Part shown: one piece after another, positions 25,285 through 33,889 of the stretch
Layout of the letters: every line of letters starts with the position of its first letter
Numbering within the stretch: the first letter of the stretch is position 1
The notes under the pieces: generated by a model
Seen by the model: only the letters and a program-made list of their open reading frames with translations
Database searches by the model: none
What the model was told of the DNA's origin: nothing
Translations under genes and position numbers: made by a program
NCBI RefSeq assembly: GCF_900105735.1
Contig: NZ_LT629793.1
Span: forward strand, 3,472,001 to 3,536,000
DNA length: 64,000 nucleotides
Source: Pseudomonas yamanorum
GTDB taxonomy: Bacteria; Pseudomonadota; Gammaproteobacteria; Pseudomonadales; Pseudomonadaceae
Reading direction: 5' to 3'

Positions 25285-26315
25285 GTGAGCGGGAAAGCCT
25301 CGACAGCCCGTGGATCCAGGCTGGACGGCTGACGTTCCTGGCGCTGTATGCGGTGACGGTGTTGGCCGCATTGGCATGGGCGTTTTCCAACGTGCGGCAG
25401 ATCGACCCGCAGAACCGCGCCGTGGTGTTGCACTTCGGCGCGCTGGACCGGATCCAGAATGCCGGGCTGCTGCTGGCCTGGCCGCGTCCGTTCGAGCAAG
25501 TGGTGCTGTTGCCCGCAGCGGACCGGGTAATCGAGCGCCGGGTGGAGAACCTGCTGCGTTCCGATGCGGCCACCCAAGCCGACCGCGTGGCCAGTTTTGC
25601 CACGCCGCTGAGCGACGCCCTGGCCGGCTCCGGCTACCTGCTGACCGGCGATGCCGGGGTGGTGCAACTGGATGTGCGGGTCTTCTACAAGGTTACCGAG
25701 CCCTATGCATTTGTGTTGCAGGGCGATCATGTTCTGCCGGCGCTGGATCGACTGGTCACCCGCAGCGCCGTGGTGCTGACCGCTGCGCGAGACCTGGACA
25801 CCATTCTGGTGGCGCGCCCCGAGCTGATCGGCGCCGACAACCAGGCTGCCGAACGCCGCGAACGGCTGCGCGGTGATCTGGTGCGAGGCATCAATCAACG
25901 CCTGGCCGACCTGACGTCCACCGGCCTTGGCCTGGGCATCGAAGTCACCCGGGTCGACGTGCAATCAAGCCTGCCGGGCCCGGCGGTCAACGCCTTCAAC
26001 GCGGTACTGACCGCCAGCCAGCAAGCCGACAAGGCCGTAGCCAATGCGCGCACCGACGCCGAGAAACTCACCCAGACCGCCAACCAGGACGCCGACCGTG
26101 CTGTCCAGGTAGCTCACGCCCAGGCCAGCGAGCGTCTGGCCAACGCCCAGGCACAAACCGCCACCGTCGCCAGCCTGGCCCAGGTCAAAGACCCCGGCCT
26201 GCTGCTGCGCCTGTACCGCGAACGCCTGCCGAAGATTCTCGGCCAGGCCGGCTCCGTGACCACGGTTGACCCTAAAGACGATTCCCGCCTGATCATTCAG
26301 GGAGCCGAACAATGA
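25281..26315 (+). CDS. SPFH protein, third of the operon (HflK-like)
   Basis: A 344-aa protein with one membrane helix (about 18-36), an SPFH domain opening with IDPQNRAVVLHFGAL, and an Ala-rich coiled coil (about 235-300: QQADKAVANARTDAEK). It has no His-rich tail. Its start and stop both lie in 4-bp overlaps with neighbours, so stoichiometric synthesis with the second SPFH protein and the ATPase is likely; HflK and HflC likewise form mixed cages. A FtsH-regulating role is the family default, but the company of a metal pump points elsewhere. Confidence 0.87.
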   Translation: MSERESLDSPWIQAGRLTFLALYAVTVLAALAWAFSNVRQIDPQNRAVVLHFGALDRIQNAGLLLAWPRPFEQVVLLPAADRVIERRVENLLRSDAATQADRVASFATPLSDALAGSGYLLTGDAGVVQLDVRVFYKVTEPYAFVLQGDHVLPALDRLVTRSAVVLTAARDLDTILVARPELIGADNQAAERRERLRGDLVRGINQRLADLTSTGLGLGIEVTRVDVQSSLPGPAVNAFNAVLTASQQADKAVANARTDAEKLTQTANQDADRAVQVAHAQASERLANAQAQTATVASLAQVKDPGLLLRLYRERLPKILGQAGSVTTVDPKDDSRLIIQGAEQ

Positions 26316-28207
26316 CCGCCCACGCCGCCCCGATACTCTCATCGGCCGAACAACGCAGCGCCGCCCGGCAACTGACCCTGGCGATGCTCGCCTTGGGCTT
26401 GCTCAGCCTGGGCCTGGTATGGCGCTGGCTGGCGCCGGACCAGACCGGCGTGAGCCAACTGCTGCTGGGCGTCGCCTCATTGCTGGTGGCCGTGCCCGTG
26501 ATGCGCTCGGCCTGGTACAGCCTGCGTTATCCGAGCCTGCATGGCATCACCGACCAACTGATCGCCCTGGCCATGCTCGGCGCCTGGGCCACCGGCGACC
26601 TGCTGACCGCTGCGCTGCTGCCGATCATCATGATCTTCGGCCATGTGCTGGAAGAGCGCAGTGTCATCGGCTCCCAGGAAGCGATTCATGCCCTAGGCAA
26701 ATTGACCCGCAGCCATGCGCGCCTGGTGCAGGCGGACGGGACCATTCTGGAAGTCGACAACGGCATCCTGAAGACCGGCGATATCGTCGAAGTGCGTGCC
26801 GGTGACCGGGTGCCCGCCGATGGCGTGGTGCTGTCGGGCCAGGCCAGCCTGGACACTGCGCCGATCACCGGCGAATCGGTGCCGCTTGAGGCCAGTGTTG
26901 GCGTGCAGGTGTTTGGTGGCGCGATCAACCTCGACGGCCTGCTGCGCCTGGAAGTGACCCGCACCGGCAATGAGTCGACCCTGGGCAAAGTCATCGCCCT
27001 GATGCAGAGCGCCGAACGTTCCAAGCCGCCGATCACCCGATTGCTGGAGCGCTACGCCGGCAGTTATATGGTGCTGGTGCTGTTGCTGGCGGCGGTCACC
27101 TGGTTTGTCACCAATGACGCCCAGGCGATGCTCGCGGTGCTGGTGGCTGCATGCCCGTGTGCATTGGTGTTGTCGGCTCCGGCCACGGCAATTGCGGGCA
27201 TTGCGGTGGCGGCGCGTCACGGCATTCTGATTCGCAGCTCGGCATTTCTCGAAGAGCTTGCAGACCTGACGTCACTGGTGGTCGACAAGACCGGCACTCT
27301 GACGTTTGGCACCCTGCGTTTGCAGTCCATCGACACCCGCGAGCCGGATCGGCAAGTGCTGCTCAACCTGGCGGCCAGCCTCGGCTCCGCCAGCAGCCAC
27401 CCGGTCAGCCGGGCATTGGCGGGGTTGGCGACTCAGGAACAAATGCTGGTGCTGTCGGATATTCGCGAGCGCCAGGGCCTCGGTGTGGTCGCGCAGACCG
27501 GGCAGGGCGAAGCCGCCCTCGGTCGGCCGGAATTGTTTGAACAACTGGGCATCCCGACCACGGCAGTCCCCAACCACGATGGCCCGATTGCCGGGCTGGC
27601 GCTGAACGGGCAATTCCTCGCCTGGCTGTTGCTGGCGGACAGCGTGAAACCTGAAGCCCGCCAGGCAATGAAGGAGCTGCGTGAACTGGGCCTGGGTCGC
27701 CAACTGTTGCTGACGGGCGACCGCCAAAGCGTGGCCGACAGCCTGGCGTTGGAAGTGGGCATCAGCGACGTCGAAGCCCAGGCTTTGCCGGAAGACAAGC
27801 TCAACCGCGTGCTGGGGGAAATCGGCAGCGGCTTCCGGCCGATGGTGGTGGGCGACGGGATCAACGATTCCCTGGCGCTCAAGGCGGGTGTGGTCGGCGT
27901 GGCGATGGGCGCGGGCGGGGCGGATATCGCCTTGGCGTCGGCGGATGTGGTGCTGATCGGTAGCGACCTGCGGCGCTTGGGTACCTGTGTGCGCTTGAGT
28001 CGCCAGTGCCGGCACACGTTGCAGGTCAATGTGATTATCGGCCTGGGCTGGACGTTGGCGATCGTGGTGTTCGCCGCATTTGGCTGGCTGGGCGCGGCGG
28101 GAGCGATGATTGCGGCGGTGTTGCACAACCTCAGTACGCTGCTGGTGCTGGGTAATGCGGGGCGTCTGTTGCGGTTCCAGGAGCCGTTATTGAAACTCGA
28201 GGAATAA
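26312..28207 (+). CDS. P1B-type heavy-metal translocating ATPase
   Basis: A 631-aa pump without any N-terminal HMA or His-rich domain. The P-type motifs are all present: TGES, the membrane metal motif C281-P-C283 (ACPCALVLSAP), phosphorylation site D325 in DKTGTLT, and GDGIND. The last helix has H605-N606-L-S-T followed by LLVLGN, unlike the Asp of ZntA-type Zn/Cd pumps or the Met-Ser pair of copper pumps, and closest to the HEGST of CoaT/P1B-4 pumps. Substrate is therefore open: zinc, cobalt or another divalent metal. Last gene of the SPFH operon, overlapping the previous stop by 4 bp. Confidence 0.92.
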   Translation: MTAHAAPILSSAEQRSAARQLTLAMLALGLLSLGLVWRWLAPDQTGVSQLLLGVASLLVAVPVMRSAWYSLRYPSLHGITDQLIALAMLGAWATGDLLTAALLPIIMIFGHVLEERSVIGSQEAIHALGKLTRSHARLVQADGTILEVDNGILKTGDIVEVRAGDRVPADGVVLSGQASLDTAPITGESVPLEASVGVQVFGGAINLDGLLRLEVTRTGNESTLGKVIALMQSAERSKPPITRLLERYAGSYMVLVLLLAAVTWFVTNDAQAMLAVLVAACPCALVLSAPATAIAGIAVAARHGILIRSSAFLEELADLTSLVVDKTGTLTFGTLRLQSIDTREPDRQVLLNLAASLGSASSHPVSRALAGLATQEQMLVLSDIRERQGLGVVAQTGQGEAALGRPELFEQLGIPTTAVPNHDGPIAGLALNGQFLAWLLLADSVKPEARQAMKELRELGLGRQLLLTGDRQSVADSLALEVGISDVEAQALPEDKLNRVLGEIGSGFRPMVVGDGINDSLALKAGVVGVAMGAGGADIALASADVVLIGSDLRRLGTCVRLSRQCRHTLQVNVIIGLGWTLAIVVFAAFGWLGAAGAMIAAVLHNLSTLLVLGNAGRLLRFQEPLLKLEE

Positions 28208-28211
28208 ATTT

Positions 28212-28269
28212 TTCAGTCTCGCTGTAACGCCATGGGGGGACCTCACTCTAGTGCTATGTCGAGACTGAA
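28212..28269. promoter_or_regulatory. 10-bp inverted repeat flanking the bufferin leader, with a possible ECF promoter
   Basis: TTCAGTCTCG at 28212-28221 is exactly complementary to CGAGACTGAA at 28260-28269, with a 38-bp spacer. Inside lies TGTAACG (28223-28229), similar to an ECF sigma -35 element, and CTCTA about 16 bp later as a weak -10. The repeat could act as operator or RNA stem. The ATPase operon ends just before it. Confidence 0.4.
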
Positions 28270-28314
28270 CAATCCGTTCAGACCGACTCCACTACCGATC
28301 ATGAGGAATACACA

Positions 28315-28566
28315 ATGAACATCAAATCCGCTGCTGCTGGTGCCGCCCTCGCTATCGCCGCTGCTGGCATGTTTGCCGGTGTTGCCACTCAGGTGCAGGC
28401 AGCAGACGCCCAGGTCCATTGCTATGGCGTCAACGCCTGCAAAGGCCAGAACGACTGCAAAACCAAAGACCACGCTTGCAAAGGCATGGGTTCTTGCAAA
28501 GGCCAGGGCTTCCTGTCGATGAGCAAAGCGATGTGCGATCAGAAAGGCGGCAAAGTCGGCGAGTAA
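28315..28566 (+). CDS. bufA1: Bufferin-type RiPP precursor (DUF2282)
   Basis: An 83-aa peptide with a Sec signal peptide (about 1-29, ending VQA) and a Cys-rich mature part with Cys at 36, 42, 48, 55, 61 and 74, set in repeats such as NACKGQNDCKT and HACKGMGSCKGQ. This is the DUF2282/BufA1 pattern. In described systems the partner MNIO enzyme turns core cysteines into thiooxazole groups, and the exported peptide binds copper and protects the cell. The precursor is encoded 67 bp before the enzyme gene, as expected. Confidence 0.9.
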   Translation: MNIKSAAAGAALAIAAAGMFAGVATQVQAADAQVHCYGVNACKGQNDCKTKDHACKGMGSCKGQGFLSMSKAMCDQKGGKVGE

Positions 28567-28633
28567 CCGGCAACCGAGTGCAACCGCAGCGGGCACCCCC
28601 TCCGCTGCGGACACTTTCCCCAGGAGTGTTTTT

Positions 28634-29479
28634 ATGTCCGCTTCCCTTCCGAGTCTGGGTTACGGCCTGGGTTTACGCAGCGAGTACTACCAGCAGATCC
28701 TTGAACAATCGCCGGCCGTGGATTGGTTCGAAGTGATCTCCGAGAATTATCTGGTGCAGGGCGGCAAGGCCTTGTACTACCTGGACGCGATAGCCGAGCG
28801 TTATCCCCTGGTGATGCATGGCGTGTCCCTGTCCATTGGTGGACCCCATGCCCTCGATATCGATTACCTGAAACAACTCAAGCAGCTCTCCGAACGCATC
28901 CAGCCGGCGTGGGTTTCCGACCACTTGTGCTGGAGCCGCGGCAACGCGCACCAGTTGCATGACCTGCTGCCGCTGCCATACACCGAAGAAAGCCTGTACC
29001 ACGTCGCCGGTCGCGTCCGGCAGGTGCAGGATGTGTTGCAGCGTCCCTTCGTGCTGGAAAACGTCTCCAGCTATGTGCGCTCCAAGGCGGATGAGTTTAC
29101 CGAGTGGGAATTTCTCAACGCCCTGACCCATCTCACCGGCTGCCAGCTGCTGCTGGATGTGAATAACGTCTACGTCAGCTCACGCAATCATGGGTTCGAC
29201 GCCTGGGAATTTATTCGCAACCTGCCGCCCGAAAGCATCCGCCAACTGCACTTGGCCGGGCATATGGATTACGGCGACTACGTGATCGACACGCACGACC
29301 ATCCGGTATGCGATCCCGTGTGGGCGCTGTATCAGCAGACCCTGGAGCATCTTGGGCCGGTCTCGACCTTGCTGGAACGCGATGACCATTTCCCGCCGTT
29401 CCAGGAGTTGCTCGACGAGCTGAGCAAGGCCCGTGAACTGGGCGCGAGCGCGTTGGACAGGAGAGCGTTATGCGCCTGA
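28634..29479 (+). CDS. bufB: MNIO family modification enzyme (DUF692, BufB)
   Basis: A 281-aa TIM-barrel, multinuclear non-heme iron oxidative enzyme. Conserved pieces include GYGLGLRSEYY at the N-terminus, MHGVSLSIGG, DHLCWSRG, ENVSSYV, LLLDVNNVYVSS and LAGHMDYGDYVIDTHDHPV, which carry the metal-binding His, Glu, Asp and Asn residues. It modifies cysteines of the adjacent BufA1 peptide. ATG at 28634 with GGAG 8 bases upstream; the stop overlaps bufC by 10 bp. Confidence 0.93.
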   Translation: MSASLPSLGYGLGLRSEYYQQILEQSPAVDWFEVISENYLVQGGKALYYLDAIAERYPLVMHGVSLSIGGPHALDIDYLKQLKQLSERIQPAWVSDHLCWSRGNAHQLHDLLPLPYTEESLYHVAGRVRQVQDVLQRPFVLENVSSYVRSKADEFTEWEFLNALTHLTGCQLLLDVNNVYVSSRNHGFDAWEFIRNLPPESIRQLHLAGHMDYGDYVIDTHDHPVCDPVWALYQQTLEHLGPVSTLLERDDHFPPFQELLDELSKARELGASALDRRALCA

Positions 29480-30255
29480 TTGATTGGCAGTTGGCCTTTG
29501 AACAGCACTTGCTGGCCGAGACGTCCACTGCCAGCAACAGCTTCAGTGCCACCTTGATCGGCGGCCCGACCCTGGATGTCGAGACGGGCCTGGCGATTTA
29601 CCACAACGCCTATCACGCACGGTTGCAGGAAGTGCTGCGCGATGACTTCAGCGCCGTCTGGTATTGGCTGGGGGACGATGAGTTTGCGCAGTTGGGTTCG
29701 GCCTATATCCGGCGTTACCCCTCGGCCCATTACAGCCTGCGTTGGTTCGGCGAGCGGTTCCCCGGGTTTATCGTTGAACATTATGCCGAGCAGGGCGCTC
29801 CGCTGGCCGAGCTGGCGCGGCTGGAATGGGCCTTCACCCTGGCCTTTGATGCACCGCAAGGCGAGCCGTTGACCCTGCAAGACATGGCAACGCTGCCGCC
29901 TGAAGACTGGCCCGGGTTGCACGTGCAGCTCGCACCTTCGGTGCAGCAGGTGACGTGTGATTTCAACAGCCTGGGTATCTGGCGTGCCAGCAAGGGCGAG
30001 TGGGATTTTCCCGGCAGCGAGGCCTTGCCGTTGGCGCAGGTCTGCCTGGTCTGGCGCCATCAGAATGTTTGCCAGTACCGCAGCCTGGAAGCGGCTGAAG
30101 CCAGCGCGCTGACCGGCATGGTCACCAGCGGCTGGAGTTTTTCCGAACTGTGTGCCGAGTTGGCAGTCACTTACCAAGAGGGCGCGCCATTGCAAGCGGT
30201 TACCTGGCTGAAACAGTGGGTCCAGGAGGGTTTGCTCCAGCGGCGGGCACCATAG
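29470..30255 (+). CDS. bufC: DUF2063 bufferin partner protein (BufC)
   Basis: A 261-aa soluble protein. The N-terminal DUF2063 helical domain shows LAIYHNAYHARLQEVLRDDF and YIRRYPSAHYSLRWFG; the C-terminal part is a small mixed domain. In MNIO systems such partners bind the precursor peptide and present it to the enzyme. Overlaps bufB by 10 bp, so the two are coupled. No BufD/DoxX gene follows; a terminator and cfa come next. Confidence 0.9.
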   Translation: MRLIDWQLAFEQHLLAETSTASNSFSATLIGGPTLDVETGLAIYHNAYHARLQEVLRDDFSAVWYWLGDDEFAQLGSAYIRRYPSAHYSLRWFGERFPGFIVEHYAEQGAPLAELARLEWAFTLAFDAPQGEPLTLQDMATLPPEDWPGLHVQLAPSVQQVTCDFNSLGIWRASKGEWDFPGSEALPLAQVCLVWRHQNVCQYRSLEAAEASALTGMVTSGWSFSELCAELAVTYQEGAPLQAVTWLKQWVQEGLLQRRAP

Positions 30256-30260
30256 AAAAG

Positions 30261-30291
30261 GGCTATTGTTTCGATAGCCTGCTAATTTTTC
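30261..30291 (+). terminator. Rho-independent terminator after the bufferin operon
   Basis: Stem GGCTAT/ATAGCC with loop TGTTTCG, followed by TGCTAATTTTT. Only 6 bp in the stem, so moderate strength. Confidence 0.6.
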
Positions 30292-30310
30292 CGTGGATGG
30301 TCTACCCTCA

Positions 30311-30326
30311 TTTCAGACGTCTGAAA
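30311..30326. promoter_or_regulatory. Perfect 16-bp palindrome upstream of cfa
   Basis: TTTCAGACGTCTGAAA reads the same on both strands and ends 16 bp before the cfa ATG, next to the AAGGGGGG ribosome-binding site. Position and symmetry suggest an operator for a dimeric repressor. It does not match the PsrA or LexA consensus as I know them. Confidence 0.5.
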
Positions 30327-30342
30327 CAAGGGGGGACTACTC

Positions 30343-31527
30343 ATGCTCGCGCAACTTCCACCGGCCTTACAGAATCTTCAGCTACCGCTGCGTCTTCGAC
30401 TCTGGGACGGCCATGAATTCAACCTGGGCCCGGATCCCAGCGTCACCATTGTGGTCAAGGACCCCATGATGGTTTCAAAGCTTAGCCATCCGACGCTCGA
30501 TTCATTGGGCGAAGCCTTCGTCGAGGGCAAACTGGAGCTGGAAGGCTCCATTTCCGAAGTGATCAGGGTCGTTGACGAGCTGAGTCATGCCTTGGTTGAT
30601 GACGACGAGGACACCCGTCCGGTGCGCTCGATCCACGACAAGGCCACCGACGCAGCGGCTATTTCCTACCATTACGACCTGTCCAACGAGTTCTACCAGC
30701 TGTGGCTGGACCGTGACATGGCCTATTCCTGCGGGTATTTCGAGACCGGCAGTGAATCCCTCGATCAAGCCCAACAAGACAAATTCCGCCACCTGTGCCG
30801 CAAACTGCGGCTGCAGCCGGGGGAGTATCTGCTCGATGTGGGCTGCGGTTGGGGCGGGCTGGCACGCTATGCCGCGCGGGAATTCGGGGTCAAGGTGTTT
30901 GGTATCACCCTGAGCAAGGAACAGCTGGAGCTGGCCCAGGAAAGGGTGAAAGCCGAAGGCCTGGAAGACCAGGTAGAGCTGACGCTGCTGGACTACCGCG
31001 ACTTGCCCCAGGATGGCCGGTTCGACAAGGTGGTGAGCGTGGGGATGTTTGAACACGTCGGTCACGCCAACCTGGCGGAGTACTGCAAGATTCTCTATGG
31101 CGCGGTGCGTGAGGGCGGCCTGGTGATGAACCACGGCATTACCGCCAAGCACACGGATGGCCGGCCTGTGGGCCGTGGCGCCGGGGACTTTATCGAGCGC
31201 TATGTGTTTCCCAATGGCGAGCTGCCGCACCTGGCGATGATGACCGCCGAGATCAGCGAAGTCGGGCTGGAAGTGGTCGACGTCGAAAGCCTGCGCCTGC
31301 ATTACGCGCGCACGCTGGACCATTGGAGCGAGCGCCTGGAAGATAACCTGGAGGCGGCGGGCAAGATGGTGCCGGAGCAGGCCTTGCGCATCTGGCGCCT
31401 GTACCTGGCCGGCTGCGCGTATGCGTTTGCCAGGGGCTGGATCAACCTGCACCAGATCCTGGCGGTGAAACCCCATGCCGATGGTAGCCATGAGCTGCCG
31501 TGGACGCGGGATGACCTTTACCAGTAG
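30343..31527 (+). CDS. cfa: Cyclopropane-fatty-acyl-phospholipid synthase
   Basis: A 394-aa SAM-dependent enzyme that adds a methylene bridge to unsaturated acyl chains of membrane phospholipids, usually on entry to stationary phase or under acid and other stress. The SAM site is LLDVGCGWGG (about 166-175), and the family pieces ISYHYDLSNEFY, MAYSCGYF, SVGMFEHVG and FIERYVFPNGELP are present. N-terminal lipid-binding domain about 1-105. It stands alone between the bufferin terminator and a REPIN, with a perfect palindrome just upstream. Confidence 0.95.
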   Translation: MLAQLPPALQNLQLPLRLRLWDGHEFNLGPDPSVTIVVKDPMMVSKLSHPTLDSLGEAFVEGKLELEGSISEVIRVVDELSHALVDDDEDTRPVRSIHDKATDAAAISYHYDLSNEFYQLWLDRDMAYSCGYFETGSESLDQAQQDKFRHLCRKLRLQPGEYLLDVGCGWGGLARYAAREFGVKVFGITLSKEQLELAQERVKAEGLEDQVELTLLDYRDLPQDGRFDKVVSVGMFEHVGHANLAEYCKILYGAVREGGLVMNHGITAKHTDGRPVGRGAGDFIERYVFPNGELPHLAMMTAEISEVGLEVVDVESLRLHYARTLDHWSERLEDNLEAAGKMVPEQALRIWRLYLAGCAYAFARGWINLHQILAVKPHADGSHELPWTRDDLYQ

Positions 31528-31549
31528 GCAATGGTACCGGTGATCTAAA

Positions 31550-31638
31550 TGTGGGAGCGGGCTTGCTCGCGAGGGCGTTGTATCAGAAACACATTCAGTG
31601 ACTGACACTCCGCTTTCGCGAGCAAGCCCGCTCCCACA
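31550..31638. repeat. REPIN (TGTGGGAGCGGGCTTGC type)
   Basis: Inverted arms of 23 bp (TGTGGGAGCGGGCTTGCTCG, then CGA, and the complement) at each end around a 43-bp centre. A typical dispersed Pseudomonas REP doublet, placed between convergent cfa and cls genes. Confidence 0.92.
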
Positions 31639-31656
31639 CTTGGTTCGGTGCAAGCC

Positions 31657-33096
31657 TTACAAAATTGGGGAAATAAGCCGCGCGACCCGCATGCCCAGTT
31701 GTTGCAGGCGGTGGGTCTGGCGGTTTTCTTCCTGGCTGATTTCATGGGCCAGGGCGAAGTCTTCCAGCAGCATTTGCTCTACCTGGCTGGCGAAGGTCTC
31801 ATCCACGGTCAGCAACATCACTTCGAAATTCAGCCGGAATGAACGGTTATCCAGGTTCGCACTGCCGATGGCGCTGATTTCACTGTCCACCAACACCACT
31901 TTCTGATGCAGGAACCCCGGCGTGTAGCGGAAGACCCGCACGCCCGCGCGCACCGCTTCGATCGCATACAGGCTGGAGGCGGCGTAGACGATGCGGTGGT
32001 CCGGCCGTGACGGCAGCAGCAGGCGCACGTCGACACCGCGCAATACCGCCAACCTCAACGCCGCAAACACCGCCTCATCAGGAATGAAATACGGGCTGGT
32101 TATCCACACCCGCTCGGTCGCCGCATGAATCGCCTCGACGAAAAACAGCGAGCAGGTTTCGTAGGGATCCGCCGGGCCGCTGGCGAGTAATTGGCAGAGC
32201 ACGCCGTCGTCCGGGTAGGTATCCGGCAGCAGCAGCGGCGGCAACTCACGCGCGGCCCAGAACCAGTCTTCGGCAAAGGATTCCTGCAAGCACGCCACCA
32301 CCGGGCCGCTGACTTGCACATGGGTGTCACGCCACGGTGCCAGAGGTGGTTTCTTGCCCAGGTATTCATCGCCGACGTTATGCCCGCCGACAAACCCGGT
32401 AATGCCGTCGACCACCACGATCTTGCGGTGGTTGCGGAAGTTGACCTGGAAGCGATTGAGCCAGCCGCTACGCGTGGCGAATGCCTTGACCTGCACCCCG
32501 GCGTCCCGCAGTGATTGGACATAACGGTGGGGCAGGGCATGGCTACCGATACGGTCATACAAGACGAAAATCGACACGCCTTCGGCGGCCTTTTCCTTGA
32601 GCAAGGTGTGCAGTTGGCGGCCGAGCTCGTCGTCATGAATGATGAAGAACTGGAACAGCACGGCGGTTTTTGCCGAGCGGATCGCCTCGAAAATCGCGCT
32701 GAAGGTGGCCTCGCCATTGATCAACAAGCGCACCTGGTTGTTCGCCAGGCAGGGCATGCGCCCCAGCTTGGGCATGGCCCGTAGCGAAGCGTAGGCCTGG
32801 GAGTTGCGCGCGGCCAATGCCTCTTCAACCCATGGGCGCCAGTTCAGCTCGGTTATCGCCTTGTGCATTTCCTGGTTGGCCTGGCGCCGCGCCTGAATGT
32901 AGGCGTCGAAAGTGCTCCGGCCAAAGATTAGGTAGGGAATCAGCGTCAGGTAGGGGATGAACATCAGCGACAACGCCCAGGCAATCGAGCCTTGGGCGGT
33001 CCTGACGGTCAGCACCGCATGGATGGCGGCGAGGGTGCCCAGAAAATGCAGGGTGGCAATGAAATAGGCGAGCAGGTGCGGGCCAAAGAAATCCAT
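31657..33096 (-). CDS. clsA: Cardiolipin synthase A
   Basis: A 479-aa phospholipase D-family enzyme that condenses two phosphatidylglycerols to cardiolipin. Two N-terminal membrane helices (about 8-55), then two HKD motifs: [18 protein letters not shown] and [18 protein letters not shown]. Length matches ClsA. ATG at 33096 is used; a TTG two codons earlier (33102) sits closer to AGGAGT and could be the real start. Confidence 0.95.
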   Translation of the reverse strand: MDFFGPHLLAYFIATLHFLGTLAAIHAVLTVRTAQGSIAWALSLMFIPYLTLIPYLIFGRSTFDAYIQARRQANQEMHKAITELNWRPWVEEALAARNSQAYASLRAMPKLGRMPCLANNQVRLLINGEATFSAIFEAIRSAKTAVLFQFFIIHDDELGRQLHTLLKEKAAEGVSIFVLYDRIGSHALPHRYVQSLRDAGVQVKAFATRSGWLNRFQVNFRNHRKIVVVDGITGFVGGHNVGDEYLGKKPPLAPWRDTHVQVSGPVVACLQESFAEDWFWAARELPPLLLPDTYPDDGVLCQLLASGPADPYETCSLFFVEAIHAATERVWITSPYFIPDEAVFAALRLAVLRGVDVRLLLPSRPDHRIVYAASSLYAIEAVRAGVRVFRYTPGFLHQKVVLVDSEISAIGSANLDNRSFRLNFEVMLLTVDETFASQVEQMLLEDFALAHEISQEENRQTHRLQQLGMRVARLISPIL

Positions 33097-33226
33097 GGAC
33101 AACGGTACTCCTGACGAACAAGTGCCTAACAGACCATGTTCGGCCCCGAATGTCGCTATTTTATTTGCTGTGCAACACTGGCGCTTTTGCGGCGTCTAAC
33201 GCCGACAATTGCCCAGGAGTTACCCG

Positions 33227-33748
33227 ATGAATGCTCGTCTGCTTGGTTTGGCCATGGTTGTTGGTTTAACGCTGCCCGTGGCGGCGCAAGCGCAGATGCT
33301 GGCGCCGGGCTTGTGGGAACTGACCACCAGCAACATGAAGGTCGATAACCAGGACCTGCCGGACTTGTCGCTGATCCTCGGTCAGCTCAAGCAACAGATG
33401 ACCCCGGAACAACGCGCGATGCTTGAGAAGCAAGGCATCACCATGGCCGGCAAAGGCGTCCAGGTGTGCCTGACTCCAGCCCAGGTGGCGTCCGATTCCA
33501 TCCCGTTGACGGACCCGCAATCGGGTTGCAAACAGCAGGTGACGGACAAGACCGGCAACCAGTGGAAATTCCGCTTCAGCTGCCCGAAAGCCCAGGGCAC
33601 TGGCGTGGCGACGTTCCAGAGCCAACAGGAATTCACCACCACGGTGAACGGCACCTTCAACGCTACCGGCGTTCAGCAGAAGGGCAGCCTGGACACCCAC
33701 GCGCAGTGGTTGGGCAGCGACTGCGGCACCGTCAAACCGCGCGCTTAA
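33227..33748 (+). CDS. Secreted DUF3617-type protein
   Basis: A 173-aa protein from the ATG at 33227, preceded by AGGAG. Signal peptide about 1-22 (LAMVVGLTLPVAAQA). The mature part has the DUF3617 opening MLAPGLWELTTSNM and four Cys (VCLTP, GCKQQ, FSCPK, SDCGT), likely two disulfides. Periplasmic; function unknown. Confidence 0.85.
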   Translation: MNARLLGLAMVVGLTLPVAAQAQMLAPGLWELTTSNMKVDNQDLPDLSLILGQLKQQMTPEQRAMLEKQGITMAGKGVQVCLTPAQVASDSIPLTDPQSGCKQQVTDKTGNQWKFRFSCPKAQGTGVATFQSQQEFTTTVNGTFNATGVQQKGSLDTHAQWLGSDCGTVKPRA

Positions 33749-33770
33749 CTGAGAGGTACCCCGATAGAAT

Positions 33771-33859
33771 TGTGGGAGCTGGCTTGCCTGCGATAGCGGT
33801 TTATCAGTGCCAATCAGGTTGACTGGCACACCGCAATCGCAGGCAAGCCAGCTCCCACA
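33771..33859. repeat. REPIN (TGTGGGAGCTGGCTTGCC type)
   Basis: Arms TGTGGGAGCTGGCTTGCC... and its complement over about 29 bp, one mismatch. Same family as the element at 56672-56761 and slightly different from that at 31550. It lies between the convergent DUF3617 and pyrQ genes and may end both transcripts. Confidence 0.92.
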
Positions 33860-33889
33860 GTTGATTGGGGTGCCAACTCATAGCTCTCT

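Noticed and set aside
30502..31653. 383-codon open frame antisense to cfa
   Set aside because: Shadow frame; Cfa motifs are on the plus strand.
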